In this document: one piece after another, positions 11,991-25,531 of the stretch
How the letters are laid out: every line of letters begins with the position of its first letter
Numbering within the stretch: position 1 is the first letter of the stretch
Assembly: GCA_025174535.1 (NCBI GenBank)
Contig: JALBUN010000001.1
Location: forward strand, 1,116,001-1,180,000
DNA length: 64,000 bases
Source: Cantharellus purpuraceus
Lineage: Eukaryota > Basidiomycota > Agaricomycetes > Cantharellales > Hydnaceae
Direction of reading: 5' to 3'
The notes under the pieces: model-generated
What the model saw: the letters and a program-made list of their open reading frames with translations, nothing else
Told to the model about the DNA's origin: nothing
Databases searched by the model: none
Made by a program: the position numbers and the translations under genes

Positions 11991-12846
11991 CCTACATGTC
12001 TTGCGAGAGATCATTGTGGTTTGGACATCTCGGGCACACCGCAAGTCTTGGGCCGGCTTCCTGAATGATCTACGAGCGTTTCTACTGTGTCCTCAAGTCT
12101 GAAAAGGATTTCGTCTACAGATCGATTGCACGCTTTCGCATATATCTCTTGCGAAGGAAGCTCCTTCGGCTGCCAGCATACAGTAAACACAATCAACTTA
12201 CTTACGATTATCAAACATCCGCCCAGTGTCTCGGGCTCTACTTCTGTCCCCTTGAGGATCAAGGCACTGAGAAAGATCAAATTCAGTCCACAGATGTCGC
12301 AGTTGCACTTTTTATTCTATGATGACAGGAATTTTAAGGTCTGAACATTTCTGTATCGAACTGGGTCTGGCGAGTCAAAGTCGGTTTGAGCACCCAACAT
12401 CGTAGAAAGGTCGGGCCTAGGTTCTTGTCAGCTGATCCCAGAGCTTCAGCCATAGCATCTGCATTAATGGCTAGAAATTTTAGGAGCTGCTATCGCCTGG
12501 AAGAACGCCGTGATGCTGATAGGCACAGTGTTGTCGTCGGACAGAAGATGTTGATGTGGCCTCAAATAACTCAGCTTCTGAAGAATAGAAAATCGCTATG
12601 AGACTTTGGGACCTGTGCAAACATCCGTTTGGAATGAAGGCTTGCAGAGATATTCTTACCACACGTATCGGTTGTGGAGTCCGAGCGTAGTAAAGTTACT
12701 GCAAGTTTATAAATGAACGCGTGGTCAAGGGTGACCCAGTTCCTAGGGACTCACCATTTAGACAATCAACGAGCAAACCACTACAATACAGCAAGGATAT
12801 ACATGGATGTACTACAAGTCACAGGAGCGCGGCCAGGGATGACAAG
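11991..12846. other. Gene-poor stretch downstream of the DUF6535 pseudogene
   Basis: Overlapping short frames at about 12065-12340 (for example RIYLLRRKLLRLP on the plus strand) might be further remnants of the pseudogene or of another decayed gene. Nothing can be assigned. Confidence 0.3.
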
Positions 12847-13851
12847 CTACACACGCGATCCAGTTGACAGACATAGAGTATCTCCATCCTTGACTTGAGC
12901 TGAGAGTGGTTGACCATTCTGAAGTCGTATCGTTGTGTTGTCATTGGAGGAGAACTTGTCCAAATATGCCGCCTGTCTGGATTATTCAACCGGACTACGA
13001 GACGCAGACATTGAGCGCACCTTTGTATCCGATATGCAAATCGAGAAATGAGCTGCAAGCATGTCCAAAGCACGTCCGGTCCCCACAGTCTGAAGTCAAC
13101 AAGAGAGTTATATTGTCAAATGGGGGCGTGTAAAAAAAAAATCACACCTTGCGTATCCATACAATCTTCTCAGTGGAGGAGGGGTTGTCCTTTGCAATGA
13201 TTTTCAAATGTAATCTTTGCGACGGAGGTACGGATGCGCTTCTGTCTTTAGGGTCTGCAGGGAGAGCGTGGTGACGCATTTTCATGAGTTCAACGGCACG
13301 AAGGCGCGAGAGTTTCTTAGGATCGGTAGGCGGATTCGGTGTTTTAGAAAGTGTATGATGGTCTTTCACAGGAAAGTGTTTAGACAAGAGTTCATGAGCC
13401 TCCGGGTTTCTCTGAGAGGGTATCAACGCCGACGGGACCATTGTGCAAGCATGATCTGACGCATGTCGATGGCTTTTCGCGTGGTTAGAGCGAACTTCTC
13501 CGTAATTATCCTTCTGATGACTCACGTAACACAAAAGGCATGAGAACAATTTGGGCAAACTGCCACTATACGACGGTCAGGTTCTGTAGTGTCGACAATG
13601 ACTGATTCCAGGGTCATCTTCTGACAATCTCCAAAAGAACAACGTTTCCCTTTGTATCCATTACTTTCCTTCCGATCTTCTATTGATTCAAGCACACTAT
13701 GGGGCGCGCGGAAGCTGGCGCAGGCATGGGAGTCGAGTGTTACGTGGTGTTTGCAGAATAGCTTCTGGCAACCGTTACATTTTATGGGTAAGAAATCGAA
13801 AGCTCCACATCCGTATGCTTCGCAGCGGCCTCCTATCGCAGACAGGTCCAT
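12847..13851 (-). CDS. Two-AN1 zinc finger protein, Cuz1/ZFAND1 type
   Basis: Four exons, 13851-13526, 13472-13148, 13089-13021 and 12972-12847, give 281 residues; human ZFAND1 has about 268. The first AN1 finger is near residues 10-50 (C..GCGAFDFLPIKCNGC..LFCKHH). The second is near residues 65-115, where the terminal Cys-His ligands are restored only after splicing intron 1 (CVTH then RHASDHAC). The C-terminal third, including VWIRK and then TVGTGRALDML across intron 2, looks like the ubiquitin-like domain of this family. Yeast Cuz1 and human ZFAND1 bind Cdc48/p97 and the proteasome and help clear arsenite-induced stress granules and proteins; a similar proteotoxic-stress role is inferred here. 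The open frame extends upstream of the chosen ATG, but the family starts close to the first zinc ligand. Confidence 0.88.
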
Positions 13852-14378
13852 GAATACAAGCCAGAGTGATAACGTGACGATCACTATTGTGACTAATGCT
13901 ATAGGAAGACCCACGTGTCTTACAGTAAAGTCTTAGTTACTTGCGAGGAAACTATAGTCAATCCTCCTCCATCACGCGGGGATAACTTCCCACCAATCTT
14001 CCGAATCAGAATTCACATCAGAATTTGTCAAGCACTCTATTCCTAACAATATGCCTGTCTGAACTGTGAGTGGCTTCCTCATGATTATATCACAACAGAC
14101 AAAGGCTCAACTTACTGTAAAGTCCTTGCAAGGTATAGTAAGCTGTTGTTGCGTTGTACATAGGCTCTCGCGTGCATCCGTGGTGGCGAGTTGCCCGGTA
14201 ACTGCCGATTCATGACGCACTACATTGGATCAGGAGAGCTGCATTGGTGCATAGCGGCAGTTTCAGCTCATTTCTATCAGGGTCTAGGGGGAAACGTTGT
14301 TTTATCATCCAGCATATTGTGTTACTGCGACTTCGCCAGACATCACCCACCGGCAGAATCTGCAATTCCAACGATAGC
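13852..14378. other. Intergenic region between divergent genes
   Basis: About 530 bases between the AN1 protein (minus) and a small plus-strand gene. It should hold both promoters. No other feature seen. Confidence 0.4.
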
Positions 14379-14904
14379 ATGCCCAAGACAGCCTCAGACT
14401 CTAAATTACAGAAGACCCCTGACGGGGATGGCGATGCATCTTTCGTCAAGAAACATAACGTCTTTAGAAGACAAATCACGAAACTAGGAAAATCTAGCAA
14501 ACTGCTCATCAAGAGGATGAAGAACAGCTACGATGTCATGGTACGTGGTATGGTCAGGCTGTGTTCTGGTATAGTAGGGTTTACCTGGCGTTTGAATCCC
14601 ATAGAAATGTGATGGCATACTGGACGACTGCCATCTAGATGAATCTGACTCGAATACACTTCGCCAAGGGACGGGAAGCGCCTCATCAGAAAGACATGAC
14701 TCTGAGCTCATCAGACGGCTGGACGTCGAATTATTTGAAAGCCATATTATGGCCATGTTTGTTCCCTTACCCGAGTCTGACTCTGAGCCTGACTCTCCTC
14801 CTGGCAACGCGTCGACATGCGGGAAGCTAGAGTTTCAGTCAAAGTCCGGTGGTGCAGACAAGACCGAACTGGGAGATACTTCCCAGCAATGCTCGCGGAT
14901 TTAG
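14379..14904 (+). CDS. Small polar protein of unknown function
   Basis: Two exons, 14379-14540 and 14605-14904, joined by a 64-nt phase-0 intron (GTACGT...CATAG), predict 153 residues. The N-terminal exon is strongly basic (FRRQITKLGKSSKLLIKR). The second is acidic and Ser-rich, with an ESDSEPDSPP patch. There is no membrane segment and no recognisable domain. Support comes only from the clean splice signals and an open second exon of 99 codons, so this could still be a chance model. The start is the ATG that follows an AG-rich leader; a longer open frame begins upstream at 14244. Confidence 0.45.
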
Positions 14905-15177
14905 CTTACAAGTGACTGGAAGAAATATAAGCACCTAGTTACAAGAGGATCTCAACTCGAAAGACCAGAAATTGAAAATCGATCCTATAGGGTTTGAAAG
15001 TTGACCAAGTCTTATAATTGGACGGTGCCTAACATAAACTATTATTACACTGAGGATAACAACCACAACTCACAAACGCCAATGAGTCGCGTCTACCACG
15101 TAACTTAATCATATACCCACAGTAGACACCATCACAAGCCTTGATCTGCCATATAACAAGCGTTCCACATAACCCTC

Positions 15178-16279
15178 CTATGATACCGCTTTCTGTTTGC
15201 CTTTGATATCACCACCTAGCCAATCGTCGAGGCGATCAAGCTTTTCCTGAGACTCCTGCACGGCGAGCGATATCTGGTAAGGCACACCTCGCTTAGGTGC
15301 TTTTCCATGAATATAGAGATGAGCTCACGTTGATCACCCCAGTCTCCACTGCCCGTACAATATGCAATTCAGCATTCTCGGAGACCCCCTCTGTGGTATG
15401 CTGTTTGAGTGCGGGAATCCACGGAGGAAGGTCGCCCTGTGTGAAGCTTCCTAGTGACAAAAGGGGATACGAATTATATACTCAAGACTTGCCTTGTATT
15501 GTGATGCTAATGGTACTTTATCTTCCTGGAGCTCCAGGACGATCGCAAAAGACACATCGTCTACAATTAAGACAAATTCCAAAAGGCGCACTTTGAGTAG
15601 GTCGCGACATACCATCTTGGATCAGTGGCCCCAGCTGTGACTCTAGCATGCTGAGCTTGACGAGGAAGGAGCGAAAATACTGCGATAGCGCGCTCCCCGA
15701 TATAGCACCCACGATCCTACAGTGATCTTCAGATTAACAATTAAATAAACACGCGAGATTGCTATACCTTTCGTCTCTATCATATGACTCGAGCTGTATC
15801 ATATGTTTGACGGTAAAAATAAAACGCTCCAAGGCAATCTCGTTATGATCTTTGATCACCACCACCACCCTCTCCACAGTTCCCTATCACAAAATTCCTC
15901 AGTTCGCAACAATTTTTGTTTTTTTGCAGATGCTACGCACCAAAACAAGCTCCTCACCCAAGGCTTTCACCGCACCCGAAATGTATTCATTCAGTTCCGG
16001 GTGGCGTGAGCGCCACACGGGCGTATCGTATTTCTTCCGACGAGAGAACAGTTCGACAGGGTAAATTTGACGTACATATAAGATATTGTGGATCGCAACT
16101 TCCACTGCAACACGAATCAACTCAGTGGCACTCAAAAGTTCAACAACCATTCAGTTGAGCGTACAGAAGTCAACGATGGCGTGAGCGGTTTCTGTAAATA
16201 TATGTGTAATTCATGACGCTCGAATGATTAACTATCACAGACCGTTGTAGGTGAGCCCGGGTGTGCGTTTACTAGTCAT
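15178..16279 (-). CDS. REV7: HORMA-domain protein Rev7/MAD2L2
   Basis: Eight exons, 16279-16243, 16191-16165, 16104-15941, 15883-15768, 15716-15613, 15560-15493, 15436-15329 and 15273-15178, give 239 residues without frame conflict. The HORMA core is clear: TAHAIVDF, then [37 protein letters not shown], a beta strand [12 protein letters not shown], then [17 protein letters not shown] and LGPLIQDD. The C-terminal tail ends [13 protein letters not shown]. Rev7 is the accessory subunit of DNA polymerase zeta, joining Rev3 and Rev1 in translesion synthesis; in animals it also acts in shieldin. Intron 6 (15437-15492) begins GCAAGT, so it is a GC-AG intron. All introns are 51-60 nt. The gene is tail-to-tail with the small gene ending at 14904, and its start faces the end of the MFS gene. 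Confidence 0.95.
15437..15492 (-). other. REV7: GC-AG intron in REV7
   Basis: On the minus strand the 5' splice site reads AAG|GCAAGT and the 3' site CACAG|GGC. Phase 0 is preserved only with this GC donor; no GT donor keeps the frame between SQYK and GDLPPW. Confidence 0.85.
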
Positions 16280-16446
16280 GTCATGAAAGTGATGTTTCAG
16301 TTCAAGGTCCGCATCCGTCCTGATCACCAAACAAAGCGCTTATGTAGGAATTTTCTAATTGGCCAGCGTGTGCGCGATGCAAAAATTATATTTGCGCGGG
16401 ACAAGTTATTTAATTGCTGCAGGGCTTGTAGTTCATGAACTATGCA

Positions 16447-18935
16447 TCATGCCATCTGTTTCCGCCTCGCCCTCCATCTTGGCCCAAACTTGATCACAAC
16501 CCAGTTAATAGGCAAAAAGAGCACGCAAATCAACGCCATCAATGTGTACGTCCACCCGGGGTGTAGCGCAGAGAGGATAAAGTTGATAATGGAGACGAGC
16601 ACTGCCCCCATTGTGCATCGTACAAGGTTGACCTAGGATAGGGTATGTGAGATCGTTAAGACGAGAGGAGGCAGCGGTGAAAATGTAGATATCTTACCGC
16701 CGCTGTAATTGACGACCCTTGTGTAGCATACAAGTCCAAAAGTAAAGTCTGCGACGTATTCATCACAGAGACTACCGTATACCCAACTTACAAACCAAAT
16801 CAAAAAAAAAAAAAAAAATTCTTCTGATCAGCCAAGAAAAGCAATGACAAAACATGACTCACTCAGGAACTGCAAAATCAACGGACACGCCATATGGACT
16901 CGGCTTCGTATAGCCCACCCGTACCCAATCAAGCACGCGGCGAGTACCGCAACATATGCAGGTATCAGCCGCAATCGCGCGTACTCGATTGGGAATGCAT
17001 CATCCAACTTTCCAGCCTGCCGCACCACCGCTCCCCGGTCTTTACCCGTAAGGTCCTTTGTCTGTGCATCCTTCTCCAAGTCCACCGCAGCTGCTTTTTT
17101 ATCCAACCTTTTTTGTATCCTGCGAAAATCGGCATCTAACATCTTGCCGTTCACGAAACTCCCCAACCCACACCCTACCCCTATAGCAAGGAAGCACAGC
17201 CCGAGCTGACTCTCGCTCAGGAAGGGATACGCCTCGGTAAAGAGGTTTGAAAGTGGGACGGAGACACTGTATAAGACGGAGTACAAGGTGCCATTATAGA
17301 AGAGCACCAGCACAACACTGGGGTGTGTGAATTGGAGCAAGGGATTGATAAATTTCTTGGGCGGAGGCCGGCTGGTTGTCGACGTAACATCGTACTTGGT
17401 GAGGATCGGGAGAGGCGGGCGATTCCAGCGTGAAGGTGTTATACCCCCATTCCCTACAAGGACACGGAGGGTTTCGGGGAAGACCCTTGCAGTGGCGAAC
17501 ATCACAGTAAGAAGATGTATCATACTATGATGGCCGTATGACCCACATGAAAAAAAATACCAAATATACCCCACACGTAATGGCAAGGAACCAAAAAATA
17601 GACCTAAAATGGTCAGCGGTGCTACACTGGGACTTGTTATCGAAGTCTGACATACCTCCATCCTAAGTGAGCTGTGAGAAGACCCCCAATAATCGGCCCT
17701 ATACATGGTCCTACCTTCACCCAACTTCCACATTCAGAAGAACGGCAACAAGCAATAGATAAACCCAACCCAAGGACTTACCAACGGCCCAAGCCCAAAA
17801 GCGCCAAGAAACCCGCCTCGTTCCCAAGGTTCTGCTATATCAGAGATGGTACCCGCGCCTTCATCGTATCATCAGTATGTCGCATATAAGATTCAAGAAA
17901 CTAAAGGTCAAAGTAGGAGCTTCTTGTTCCCGTAGTATCGTGGACTGAGTTTGGTTGGAGAATGTGGCCGTGAGACAAAAAAACTAGCGCAGATTTTGAA
18001 AACAGTGACGCGGTGAGCTATAGTACTGTCAGCAGACTGTCGGTGTTCAAGAGGTTGTGAGGGTGTTGACGCCGATGGGACCATTATAAGTACAACCCAG
18101 CAGCGGGATCGAGTAGTGGAAAAGTCGAGATCATGCTGCCGAGGACGCAGCAGCCTACCCAGGCACCCAGATTACATGCGAACCGATTTATGTCCCAATT
18201 CGAAAGTCGTATAACCAATACCAGGGAGATGGAACGTGTGGAAACGCGGGAAAAAGCTCCCACTTTGACCTCGTAGGATAAAACTCACCCAGCGCAATTG
18301 TACTGGCGGACCCTGCCGCTTGGAAGCACCGTAGTAAAACGAGCAGCCAATATGCATTTGTAGGGACAAGGGCCAACCCCACGCAAGATATGGACAACAA
18401 GGCAAGACAGACCAGAAATAGGGGTCGACGCCCCAGACGATCCGACAATGTGCCCCAGAGCATCGGCGCTGATGGGGGACTATTGAATTCATAAAAGTTG
18501 GACAATAAAATGAGTGCTTACACACGCCCTGGAGGACCATGTATACAGTTACAGTGACATTTATGAGCTCAACAGACGTATGGAATGCGCTTGCAAGGGT
18601 TTGGATAGCCGGGAAATATATATTAGCTGTGAGAGGACTTGAACATCACGTGAGTACGCAGGAATCCGAGCAGCTGAAGGCGTTGACCTGAATAAGCCAG
18701 CAAACGACGCCACAATTATGATCAACCACTTGTGTCGTCTAGTGTACACAGAAAACGGCGGTGCCACACTGGCAGCGGGAACGCACTTCTCGCTTTGCCC
18801 CGAAACATGGCAATCGAGGACTGCTGGAGAGTTTACAGGGTCAGCGAAGGAAAGATCCTTCGCCTCTGAGGTAGCGGAAGAGCCATCTTGTGGTTGAATG
18901 TCGCTGCCACCGTTGCTGCCCCTTGACATGTTCAT
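16447..18935 (-). CDS. MFS drug:H+ antiporter, QDR (DHA1) type
   Basis: Nine exons, 18935-18688, 18637-18522, 18468-18289, 17858-17782, 17714-17656, 17603-17577, 17524-16863, 16786-16698 and 16632-16447, give 547 residues. Typical QDR/DHA1 motifs are present: SPLTANIYFPAIQTL in the first helix pair, the MFS signature GTLSDRLGRRP, motif C-like GLGPLVGPCIGPIIGG, LGWRSIFWFL and PETLRVLVGNG. A long central loop with DFRRIQKRLDKK is followed by six further helices ending WTYTLMALICVLFLP. Predicted role: proton-coupled export of drugs, polyamines or metabolites at the plasma membrane. Exon 6 (27 nt) is placed by phase and is less certain. Intron 3 is 430 nt, far longer than its neighbours. The next gene in the same direction is REV7, 167 bp downstream. 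Confidence 0.9.
17859..18288 (-). other. Unusually long intron (430 nt) in the MFS gene
   Basis: Donor G|GTGAGT after STIALG and acceptor ATGAAG|GC before GAGTISDIAEP. Both neighbouring exons align with the family and the splice restores codon GGC. It contains in-frame stops and no recognised element; an old insertion is possible. Confidence 0.75.
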
Positions 18936-19029
18936 GGGAGAAAGAGCCAAGCGCTGAGGCTATTTATCTGGAGGACGGATATAGGACAAGCCTGGGTCAT
19001 AAACGAATGGATCACCGTATTCGACGCCA

Positions 19030-19760
19030 TTCGGTTCTGGCACCGGCATTGTCTATCATGTGGTTCCAAATAGCTTTAATTGCTCGCCACGGATCTCTAG
19101 TATCGTCAACGACTCGAAGGTCCTAATATTGAGTATCCATTCCAAGCCGAAGATGGATTTTGGCCGTGTACGCTGCAAAATACCTGGGATACACCTGTCA
19201 TCAGGCCTGAATTGATTGAAACTCTTGGGTCCCCATTCTGCCTGCCGCACCCACTATCTGCTTTAGTCAGCCGTCTAATTAGACCACGTGAATTCCAGCC
19301 GAGCTGCCATTGGGACGTGTTTTCAGGGGATCTTCAAGCTGGCTGAAAATTCCGTCGCGTATCAGACGCCCTTCCGTTGGGCTGTTAGACAATGTGTTCA
19401 GAAGTCGCCCGGATCCCGTGAGCCAACGGCGGGTGGCTTTTAGAACGCGCAACCTTGATGTGCAATCATAGGCAATCATCCCGTGAGTCACCGGAAATAG
19501 CATACAGAACGCAAATACCATCGCGGCTCCGGGATCTGAAGTAGCCGTTGCGACGGGTAAGAGTATAATTGTTGGCATAAGTAAGCATCAAGTTATAATC
19601 GGACATGAAAGATAACGACTACCAACGGGATTCCTTGCAGCTGCTGCACTGACAAGTTGGGCTGCTCCAGAGTAGTTGTCTAGTTATGAACGTGTTTAGA
19701 CTCGTTTAGAGGCATTACCAAGCAGGACTGTCGTTCCGAAGGCTTTTATTCGACCTTCGA
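19030..19760 (-). other. Unassigned open frames downstream of the kinase pseudogene
   Basis: A 99-codon minus-strand frame at 19279-19578 contains a hydrophobic stretch (AAMVFAFCMLFPVTHGMIAY) and can be joined by plausible 50-90 nt introns to short upstream pieces (SGAAQLVSAAAARNPV near 19650). I do not recognise a family. It may be a small gene, or part of the decayed neighbourhood of the kinase. Confidence 0.3.
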
Positions 19761-21060
19761 CTACTCGTGTTGTGCGAGATCTGCTGCAATCGCCCTATTC
19801 GACGGCTTCAACAGTGGCATCGACTGCAAGAATGTGGTGCAGACGGACAATTCGTCATCATCTAACACATTACAGGTTTTAAGAGGTTCTTCTAAACCTC
19901 GGGCACTTTTAACTCGTATCCATAACATGCCTGGATGGACTGGGAAATTAAAACACCCCTTAATGCAGTTTCAACATACCATCATCATCGTAGTACTCTC
20001 CGGAGTGCTTTCCTGTCCGAAAGTAAGTAGGGTCGAACTCTTTTGACGCCATGGCAGGCATGTGAGCTAAATGGTATGCTTCAGTCGGCCATCCTCATGG
20101 TACGAACAACCATCGCCCAGTCAGGAGCTCGAAGATCTAGATGATATGGAGATACAAATGAAGCAAAGTTGCAAAAGCGAGAAGAAAAAAGAAACACTTT
20201 CCAAGTATCCCAAATTCCAGTCTCTGCGCCTGGGCCTCACTCGCAGCCTAGAATAACTCCCGGGTGGAGTAGAGCGACAGGCTGAATAAATAATAGTGGC
20301 ATGAGGACCATCTATAGCGGCAGCTGCACAATGCAGCGATGAACCGTGTGACCGTGACGACAGTATGGGAGACTCACTAGTGCCAAAGTCGGTCAATTGG
20401 ACCCGGAATCTCGAGGTGTTGATCAAGTCGAGAATGTCATCAGAGTTGAAAACTTGGATCGGATGAGAGGGAATAGATGGAATGGGAAGCTCAGATGATA
20501 TGTTAGATATGGATGCTGCTGAGGGCACTGATAGCTCTTTCCCGAGGTCAATGTCCACATTTTCAATATTGATGAGGATATATTGTCGGCTTCAGATCTT
20601 TCAGAATGCCATCTCAGACAACATGGCTGAGACAAATTATCACGGATGTGTACCAGTATGACACCATATTCAGGATGAAGGCCGGGAGAAGTCGTTTTGC
20701 CACAGCTCTGACCACAGAAACCGGCAGACGCCGCCGACTGAAAACATGCCCATGACATGGCGGACCAAGCACAAATAATTACCATGGCCATTTTCCACTG
20801 AAATTGTCCAACAATATGATGACATGGGCTTGTCCAGGATTGCTCGTCATTTCCGCCACATCCCGGATAACGCTTCAGCAAGCCAAGTTCATTAGCAACC
20901 TTACCTCGCACTTGAAATTTACTGCCACATATGCCCCCTCAGCCAGTATATATTTGACCGGTTGAATAAATTCGCTACCGCGCAGAAGGGGGTATCTGTG
21001 CGTTATTTTGCTCCCATAGCATACACGTGAAGATGACGCGAAATGTGACAGTGTGACGAT
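19761..21060 (-). pseudogene. SRPK-like serine/threonine kinase pseudogene
   Basis: Pieces of an SR-protein kinase-like domain lie in correct order on the minus strand. The beta-3 region EGAYVAVNFKCE is directly followed, one frame over, by VANELGLLKRYPG and HHIVGQF. A catalytic-loop remnant ILKDLKP is followed in another frame by ILINIENVDIDLG. A DFG-like loop RVQLTDFGT is present. HPGVILGCE is interrupted by TGA at 20237-20239, where Trp is expected. IFELLTGRWLFVP is followed by TGA at 20095-20097. Then come AYHLAHMPA and FDPTYFRTGKH, and finally LLKPSNRAIAADLAQHE, which meets TAG at 19761-19763. Several frameshifts plus stops mean no kinase can be made. Homology is from memory of the family and is strong in order and content. 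Confidence 0.85.
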
Positions 21061-21142
21061 GACGTCGGAGAGACGGACGGGGTGGCCGAGGGATATGTCG
21101 TCATGTGGATCCATCCGCCTATAATGGCCCATCTCTTCCCTA

Positions 21143-22426
21143 ATGCCATCCTCGATTCCGTCTCCTCTCTTAGCTGCCCTTCACCGTCTTGAGCCCAACG
21201 CTCATTTTTTTCAGTCCCAAGCGTCTACCTCTCAAATACAGTCTTCTGCAACCAATAAGACCTACTTTGCAAAGCTGGGCTCAGCTACGGATTCCGACGT
21301 CGAGCAGTACCACGGCGAGGCAGAGTCACTTCGCGTCATGTGTGCAGCCTCGCCGGGCATCTGTCCCCGCGTCTTCGAGTCTAGCGTAGACCCTGTATCG
21401 GGTCGCCCGGTGTTCGTTAGTGAACACAAGAACATTGGCCCTTTGAACGAGCAGAGCGCACGCGCGCTGGGATCGGCATTGGCAGACATGCACGTTAAAG
21501 GAGAGAGTCCTTCCGGACAGTACGGATTCGCGGTGCCCACGTATTGCGGGCAGACCCGTATGAGAAACGGGTGGTCCAAGACCTGGGCAGAGGCATATGA
21601 TAAAATGATTGGCGATCTTCTAGACATGCTTAGACTTTCAGGAGGCTTTGATGAGATTTGCGCGCTGGGTGAAAGGGTCCGTGTGAGGTGGGTGGTCCCT
21701 TTTCAGCTGTCCATGAGCGAGTGAGGAATGTGTGTCATTGCAGTGTCATACCACGTCTCCTTGGACCGCTTGACACTCATCCTGCGTTACTTCATGGGGA
21801 TCTCTGGGTAAGTCACTTGTCTCAATTTAGCAGCGTGCTTGTTAACACCGTGGCATCCCACTCGACTCACCTTCACAGAGTGGGAATGCCGGGACAGACG
21901 CCGACACAGGAAAACCGGTTATATTTGACCCCTCCTCTTACTATGGGCATAATGAGGCAGAGTACGTGCTCATCCGTTCCCGCACATAGAATCCAATATT
22001 CACATCCACACCAGTTTGTCCATTGCACGCATATTTGGAGGATTCCCTCAAGTCTTCTTTGATACGTATCATGAGCACATTCCCCCCTCAGAACCTGTTG
22101 GAGAGTATGATCAACGCAGTGCACTTTACGAGCTCTTCCACTACCTCAACCACACGGCTCTCTTTGGCGTGAGTCCTATTATTTCTGCTATTCTGTTCCT
22201 CCCTCTTCCCTCTCTTTCCCCTACTCTATAACTTGAATACTCAATGCTTTCACCCATAAACTCTCCACACTCGATACCCCCCACCTACGACTCGGGGACT
22301 CGACCTGAATCGCATCCGGATCTCGCTCGTCATACCACACAGCGCTCCTACGAAAGCTCTGCACGCCAGAAAATGATACAGCTCCTGCGGTATGTCACGG
22401 ATAATGAGAAAGTCTCGACCCTGTAG
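21143..22426 (+). CDS. Fructosamine-3-kinase / ketosamine-3-kinase
   Basis: Five exons, 21143-21687, 21744-21807, 21879-21961, 22015-22168 and 22343-22426, give 309 residues, the same size as human FN3K. Motifs include ADMHVKGESPSGQYGF, the ATYDxMIGDL-like EAYDKMIGDLLDML, the kinase catalytic loop HGDLW|SGNAG (Asp201, split by intron 2) and DPSSYYGHNEADLSIARIFGGFP. The enzyme phosphorylates fructosamine or ribulosamine adducts on proteins, destabilising them so that the protein is deglycated. Intron 4 is longer than usual (174 nt). The start codon is chosen because it opens the frame just after a TATAATG-like stretch and is only about 10 bp from the 5'-most open frame of the divergent kinase pseudogene. 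Confidence 0.93.
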
Positions 22427-23386
22427 CTCCTGCCTGCACTAAGGTCTATGGCTGTACTACAGCTGAGGCTCGTCATCGTGTTTTTTTTTGTATTGGTTAT
22501 GTTTTCTTCTCCTGGTCTATTTCTGTTTTGGATCAATGTTTGCACCAGCGACGAATGCGATATCATAGGGGCAATTTTTCAGGGTGAATATGACAGGGAG
22601 GGCTACTTATGTCCGTGCAAGCGCGGGTCATATTGCATATTGACCACACACCAGTATGGGCACACTCTTCTTATGGGATTGTTTGTGTGGTTGCTGCTGT
22701 ACTGTGCTTAAACGTCTATGCGTCAGCGCCATTCCGATGCCGGATGACGCGAGATATACGTGTCGTCACGCGCTGTCACGGGTCTCGCGGCTACTTATGT
22801 AAGCGGTCTTGCTTTACAATCATCCCGTTGTCGGTACGGGTGCTTTTTGATGCGTGCGATTTTAGGAGTCGACTTGCTCCGCTTGTTCGGAAGTTCATAA
22901 GATTGTTAGCTTCTGAGTTCGACAGCCTGAAGTAATGGGCACGGCCTAAGATGCATAGCAACCAAGATGTCACCAGACTATGCCAGGTGTGGCGCGTGGG
23001 ACTTCAATTCCGTGACGATGAGAGCAGAAGGAATATGTTGGCAACTTTCCAACTCGCTATGCGAGAATGTTTTAGAGAAGTAGTTACAGGCCAAGTAATG
23101 GATAGCTATTAGCAAGCATGTTCCTTGCTCAGCATGTGGCATGGCCATTTAATAGACGCCGTTCTATTCGGTCCAGATCGGGAGAAAACGTCTGTTGCTT
23201 AGTCCCTGCTTAGTATAAGCCCTGACTAAGTATGCTACCCACAGTTGTTTTAAGATAACGAAATTCGTAAGTCTCGAAATCTTTGCAGGATATGACTGTG
23301 TGTACATGTTAAGCTCGCGCTATAAAAGCAGGCTTCTCCTGCGACGTGGGTTCACCACCACCATCACTACTAGCTGCACTTCCAAC
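22427..23386. other. Intergenic region between FN3K and the ene-reductase
   Basis: About 960 bases. An 87-codon frame (22448-22711) is hydrophobic at its start but shows no family features and is treated as chance. The final 70 bases hold the TATA box of the next gene. Confidence 0.5.
23321..23328 (+). promoter_or_regulatory. TATA box of the ene-reductase gene
   Basis: TATAAAAG lies 66 bp upstream of the chosen ATG at 23387. It argues against the in-frame upstream ATG at 23306, which would lie before the TATA box. Confidence 0.65.
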
Positions 23387-25279
<1,893 letters not shown>

Positions 25280-25531
25280 TAGAGTGGGGACGCGCATGAC
25301 TGGTAGACGTGCACTCCAGACACCTAATTTATCCTGCGTCCATTATACTAATGTCTAGAGAATACCTGTGCCTGTACCTTGATCCTGGCTCTCACTATCG
25401 CAGGCAACCACAAACCTCGCACACTAGATTTATATGGATTATGGCCTGGATCCAACTTGCGGCATCTGATAAAGTATGATAATACACGAACAAAGCGTAA
25501 ATAGATCATTGCCAATAAAATGTCGCGCGTA

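Noticed and set aside
18172..18540. 122-codon ORF spanning the MFS gene
   Set aside because: It reads through an intron in a frame that lacks the MFS signature; the spliced model explains the region better.
22448..22711. Hydrophobic 87-codon ORF between FN3K and the ene-reductase
   Set aside because: No conserved motif, no promoter or splice support; composition fits chance in an AT-rich 3' flank.
23306..23386. In-frame upstream ATG giving the ene-reductase a basic N-terminal extension
   Set aside because: It precedes the TATA box at 23321, so normal transcripts would not include it.
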